NCBI RefSeq assembly: GCF_000150275.1
Contig: NW_002060943.1
Coordinates: 1,090,731 to 1,154,730, forward strand
Source of the DNA: Trichoplax adhaerens
Taxonomy: Eukaryota; Placozoa; Uniplacotomia; Trichoplacea; Trichoplacidae
DNA: 64,000 nt
Direction of reading: 5' to 3'
Shown here: one piece after another, positions 62,222-64,000 of the stretch
Layout: each line of letters begins with the position of its first letter
Numbering within the stretch: the first letter of the stretch is position 1
The notes under the pieces: model-generated
What the model was told of the DNA's origin: nothing
The model's database searches: none
Seen by the model: only the letters and a program-made list of their open reading frames with translations
Translations under genes and position numbers: made by a program

Positions 62222-62359
62222 GATTGCTACTTAACATTGACGGCAACTAATTGATATGAACGTCCTGTCGATTCAATTAGATTTGAAGACGATTGCTACT
62301 TAACGTTGACGGCAACTAATTGATATGAATGTCCTGTCGATTCAATTAGACTTGAAGAC
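62222..62359. repeat. Two tandem copies of a 69-bp unit
   Basis: GATTGCTACTTAAC starts copies at 62222 and 62291. The copies differ at only a few positions (for example AACATTGACGG against AACGTTGACGG), which indicates a recent duplication. Confidence 0.9.
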
Positions 62360-63096
62360 AATCTATTGAGAAATGCAGTTGCGCTATTGTTTAGTATTGG
62401 CTTCACGTGATCTTATTTTCAAGATTTCTTTTCCAACTATGCAATTCTTATTCTCTTTTACTTGTCTGGATAGGCCAAGTCCGAAGAATGAACAAAATCC
62501 TTTTATCGGATAGAATTTATTCTTATATGGCTACAGGTTATTCTAGCCAGAAGAATTGTTTCACTTTTTCATAGGAAATACTCAAAATTATTTGCCATTA
62601 GGGCTTAAACTGAGTTCGTGTTATATAATAATACAGTGCATACCTCAATGGCATCTGTAATCATCATGGTATATACAGTGATGGTCTTATAACCGAAGTA
62701 AAAGATTTGAAGTCGATCAAGATAATATCGTAATATGATTGACAATGTTTCAATTATATACGTTTCCTTGTTGTATTTGACGTATTTGTCGTAACATTGT
62801 TTTGTAATAGTAAGGGATATCCCATAGGCTATAACTTGTCTCGTATTATAATTTACAGAAATAGGAATGACACATTCCATTTGCTTTTTCTACACTTGTA
62901 CTATCTACTGTATTAACCTTAAGATCACATATTACAAATATCCCACGTCCGCTAGGATACAGTATAATAGTTATGTGCTTATCAGATCTTGTTCAATCAT
63001 TACAGTTCCTTCATGGTGCGTTGTTGTCGCATTCATGATAGTACACTATTCTGTCAAGACGAAATAAATTCATGTCGCTAAGAACGCCATACTATT
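62360..63096. other. Intergenic
   Basis: AT-rich sequence in which I see no gene, repeat or structured RNA. Confidence 0.5.
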
Positions 63097-63405
63097 ATTA
63101 TAATTATCAAATACTTTATTCAAGTGCTATACTATGTCTACATACTCCGTCCGCCATCTGACTTTTTATCAAACACCAAAAGTATCAAAGCATAACACAG
63201 TACATTTGGGAAATTTTTCATACATTCCGAAATTGCTTTTTTCGCACATTATAATTATCAAATGCTTTATTCAAGTGCTATACTATGTCTATATACTCCG
63301 TCCACCATCTGACTTTTCATCAAACACCAAAAGTATCAAAGCATACTACAGTACATTTGGGAAATTTTTCATACTTTCTGAAATTGCTTATTTCGCACAT
63401 TATAA
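63097..63405. repeat. Two tandem copies of a 151-bp unit
   Basis: ATTATAATTATCAAAT starts copies at 63097 and 63248, and a further ATTATAA start appears near 63399. Both copies carry CATACTCCGTCC/ATATACTCCGTCC, CATCAAACACCAAAAG-like and CAGTACATTTGGG words. The overlapping frames at 63134-63427 and 63285-63473 are repeat-derived and are not genes. Confidence 0.9.
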
Positions 63406-64000
63406 CTTTAACATTAGCATTATTTAGTGATAGACATCTTTTGCTATTGCTAATTTTAACGAACAAAAGTTAGGGAGACTTAATTAGCGCTATTCTTTAT
63501 TAGTTAAAACTAACTTAGCGCATCATCCATCATTTAGGACGGCACTCATAAAATCTATCAGATATTTTAGCACGGATGACGCGGTTAGCACAACACATTT
63601 TAGTAGCACAAACTTAGGAAATGCTATAAGACAATCAAAATATGGAATATAGGTGTCAATACTGTACTTCTTATAAAATCGAACTCATTGATAAAAAGCC
63701 TATTGTATTTTGATAGATACTTATAAAGCGTATTGCATAACTACGGTTACCTACTGTTTCTGTTTATGTCTAAGATACTATGTCCAATAATTATAGTGAC
63801 GACTTAATAACTCGCACAGCATGGTGTGCACACTATGCTCACAATTTTCTATCATTGAGCTCAGATTACAATCGTTGAATAGTGACGAGTTGCAATCATG
63901 TATCGTAAATTGTAATTACTTTTAAAATTTTTAAAATAAGTTGTATACCAAGGTGGTCAGTATCCGAGTATCACGGTCAAGCTTTGGCCATGAAGATGTC
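63406..64000. other. Intergenic end of window
   Basis: Nothing recognisable is present on either strand. Confidence 0.5.

Noticed and set aside
63134-63473. Overlapping frames with near-identical starts (MSTYSVRHLTF and MSIYSVHHLTF)
   Set aside because: The similarity reflects the 151-bp tandem DNA repeat, not duplicated genes. Both run out of the repeat into AT-rich noise.
1-64000. Prokaryotic-type features, CRISPR, insertion sequences or viral genes
   Set aside because: All repeats lack spacer-repeat structure, no transposase, integrase, reverse transcriptase or capsid motif was seen, and the genes are intron-bearing animal families.

Overview
This window is nuclear DNA from an animal. 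It is AT-rich, and its genes are interrupted by many short GT..AG introns, mostly 60 to 500 bases. The products are animal families: a fibronectin-III receptor, a GPI-glycan transferase, the ciliary protein CFAP45, a DHHC palmitoyltransferase and a Mask/ANKHD1-type scaffold. One large NB-ARC/TPR protein looks like an NLR-type STAND ATPase. About nine genes in 64 kb, compact introns and low GC would suit an early-branching animal such as a placozoan. That assignment is inference; no species marker was identified. There are no operons, CRISPR arrays, or convincing tRNA or rRNA genes.

Layout from left to right. (1) 1-4359, plus strand: 3' part of a receptor with at least two FN3 domains, one membrane segment and a ~615-residue Ser-rich tail with a possible PDZ-binding end. 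(2) 5968-7224, minus: intronless PGAP4/TMEM246-like GPI-GalNAc transferase. (3) 11282 to about 20618, plus: WD40-repeat protein with more than 20 small exons; the ending is uncertain. (4) 21559-24226, minus: RBM7/RBM11-type RRM protein, tail-to-tail with the WD40 gene. (5) 25442-28600, plus: complete CFAP45 (about 556 residues), head-to-head with the RRM gene across a 1.2 kb spacer full of ACTGTACAGT-type palindromes. (6) 33617-36255, plus: DHHC palmitoyltransferase (about 268 residues), preceded by four ~375-bp tandem repeats that each carry a hairpin. (7) 44534-53765, plus: a 19-exon gene for a ~1788-residue protein with 17 ankyrin repeats, a basic segment, a KH domain and, unusually, a C-terminal SAM domain. 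(8) 54873-55298, plus: an unrecognised open segment. (9) 55847-59959, minus: intronless 1370-residue protein with an unknown helical N-terminus, an NB-ARC-like ATPase and seven TPRs.

The genes do not form one pathway. PGAP4 and the DHHC enzyme both modify lipid-anchored or membrane proteins in the secretory pathway. CFAP45 marks motile cilia. RBM7 and Mask act in RNA-linked regulation. The least ordinary items are the ankyrin-KH-SAM architecture with its regular exon arithmetic, the NB-ARC/TPR protein with a changed P-loop, and the GTAC-palindrome islands together with several different low-copy tandem arrays in noncoding DNA. Exon boundaries were worked out by eye from splice signals, reading phase and recalled homologous sequences. 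No alignment or gene finder was run.
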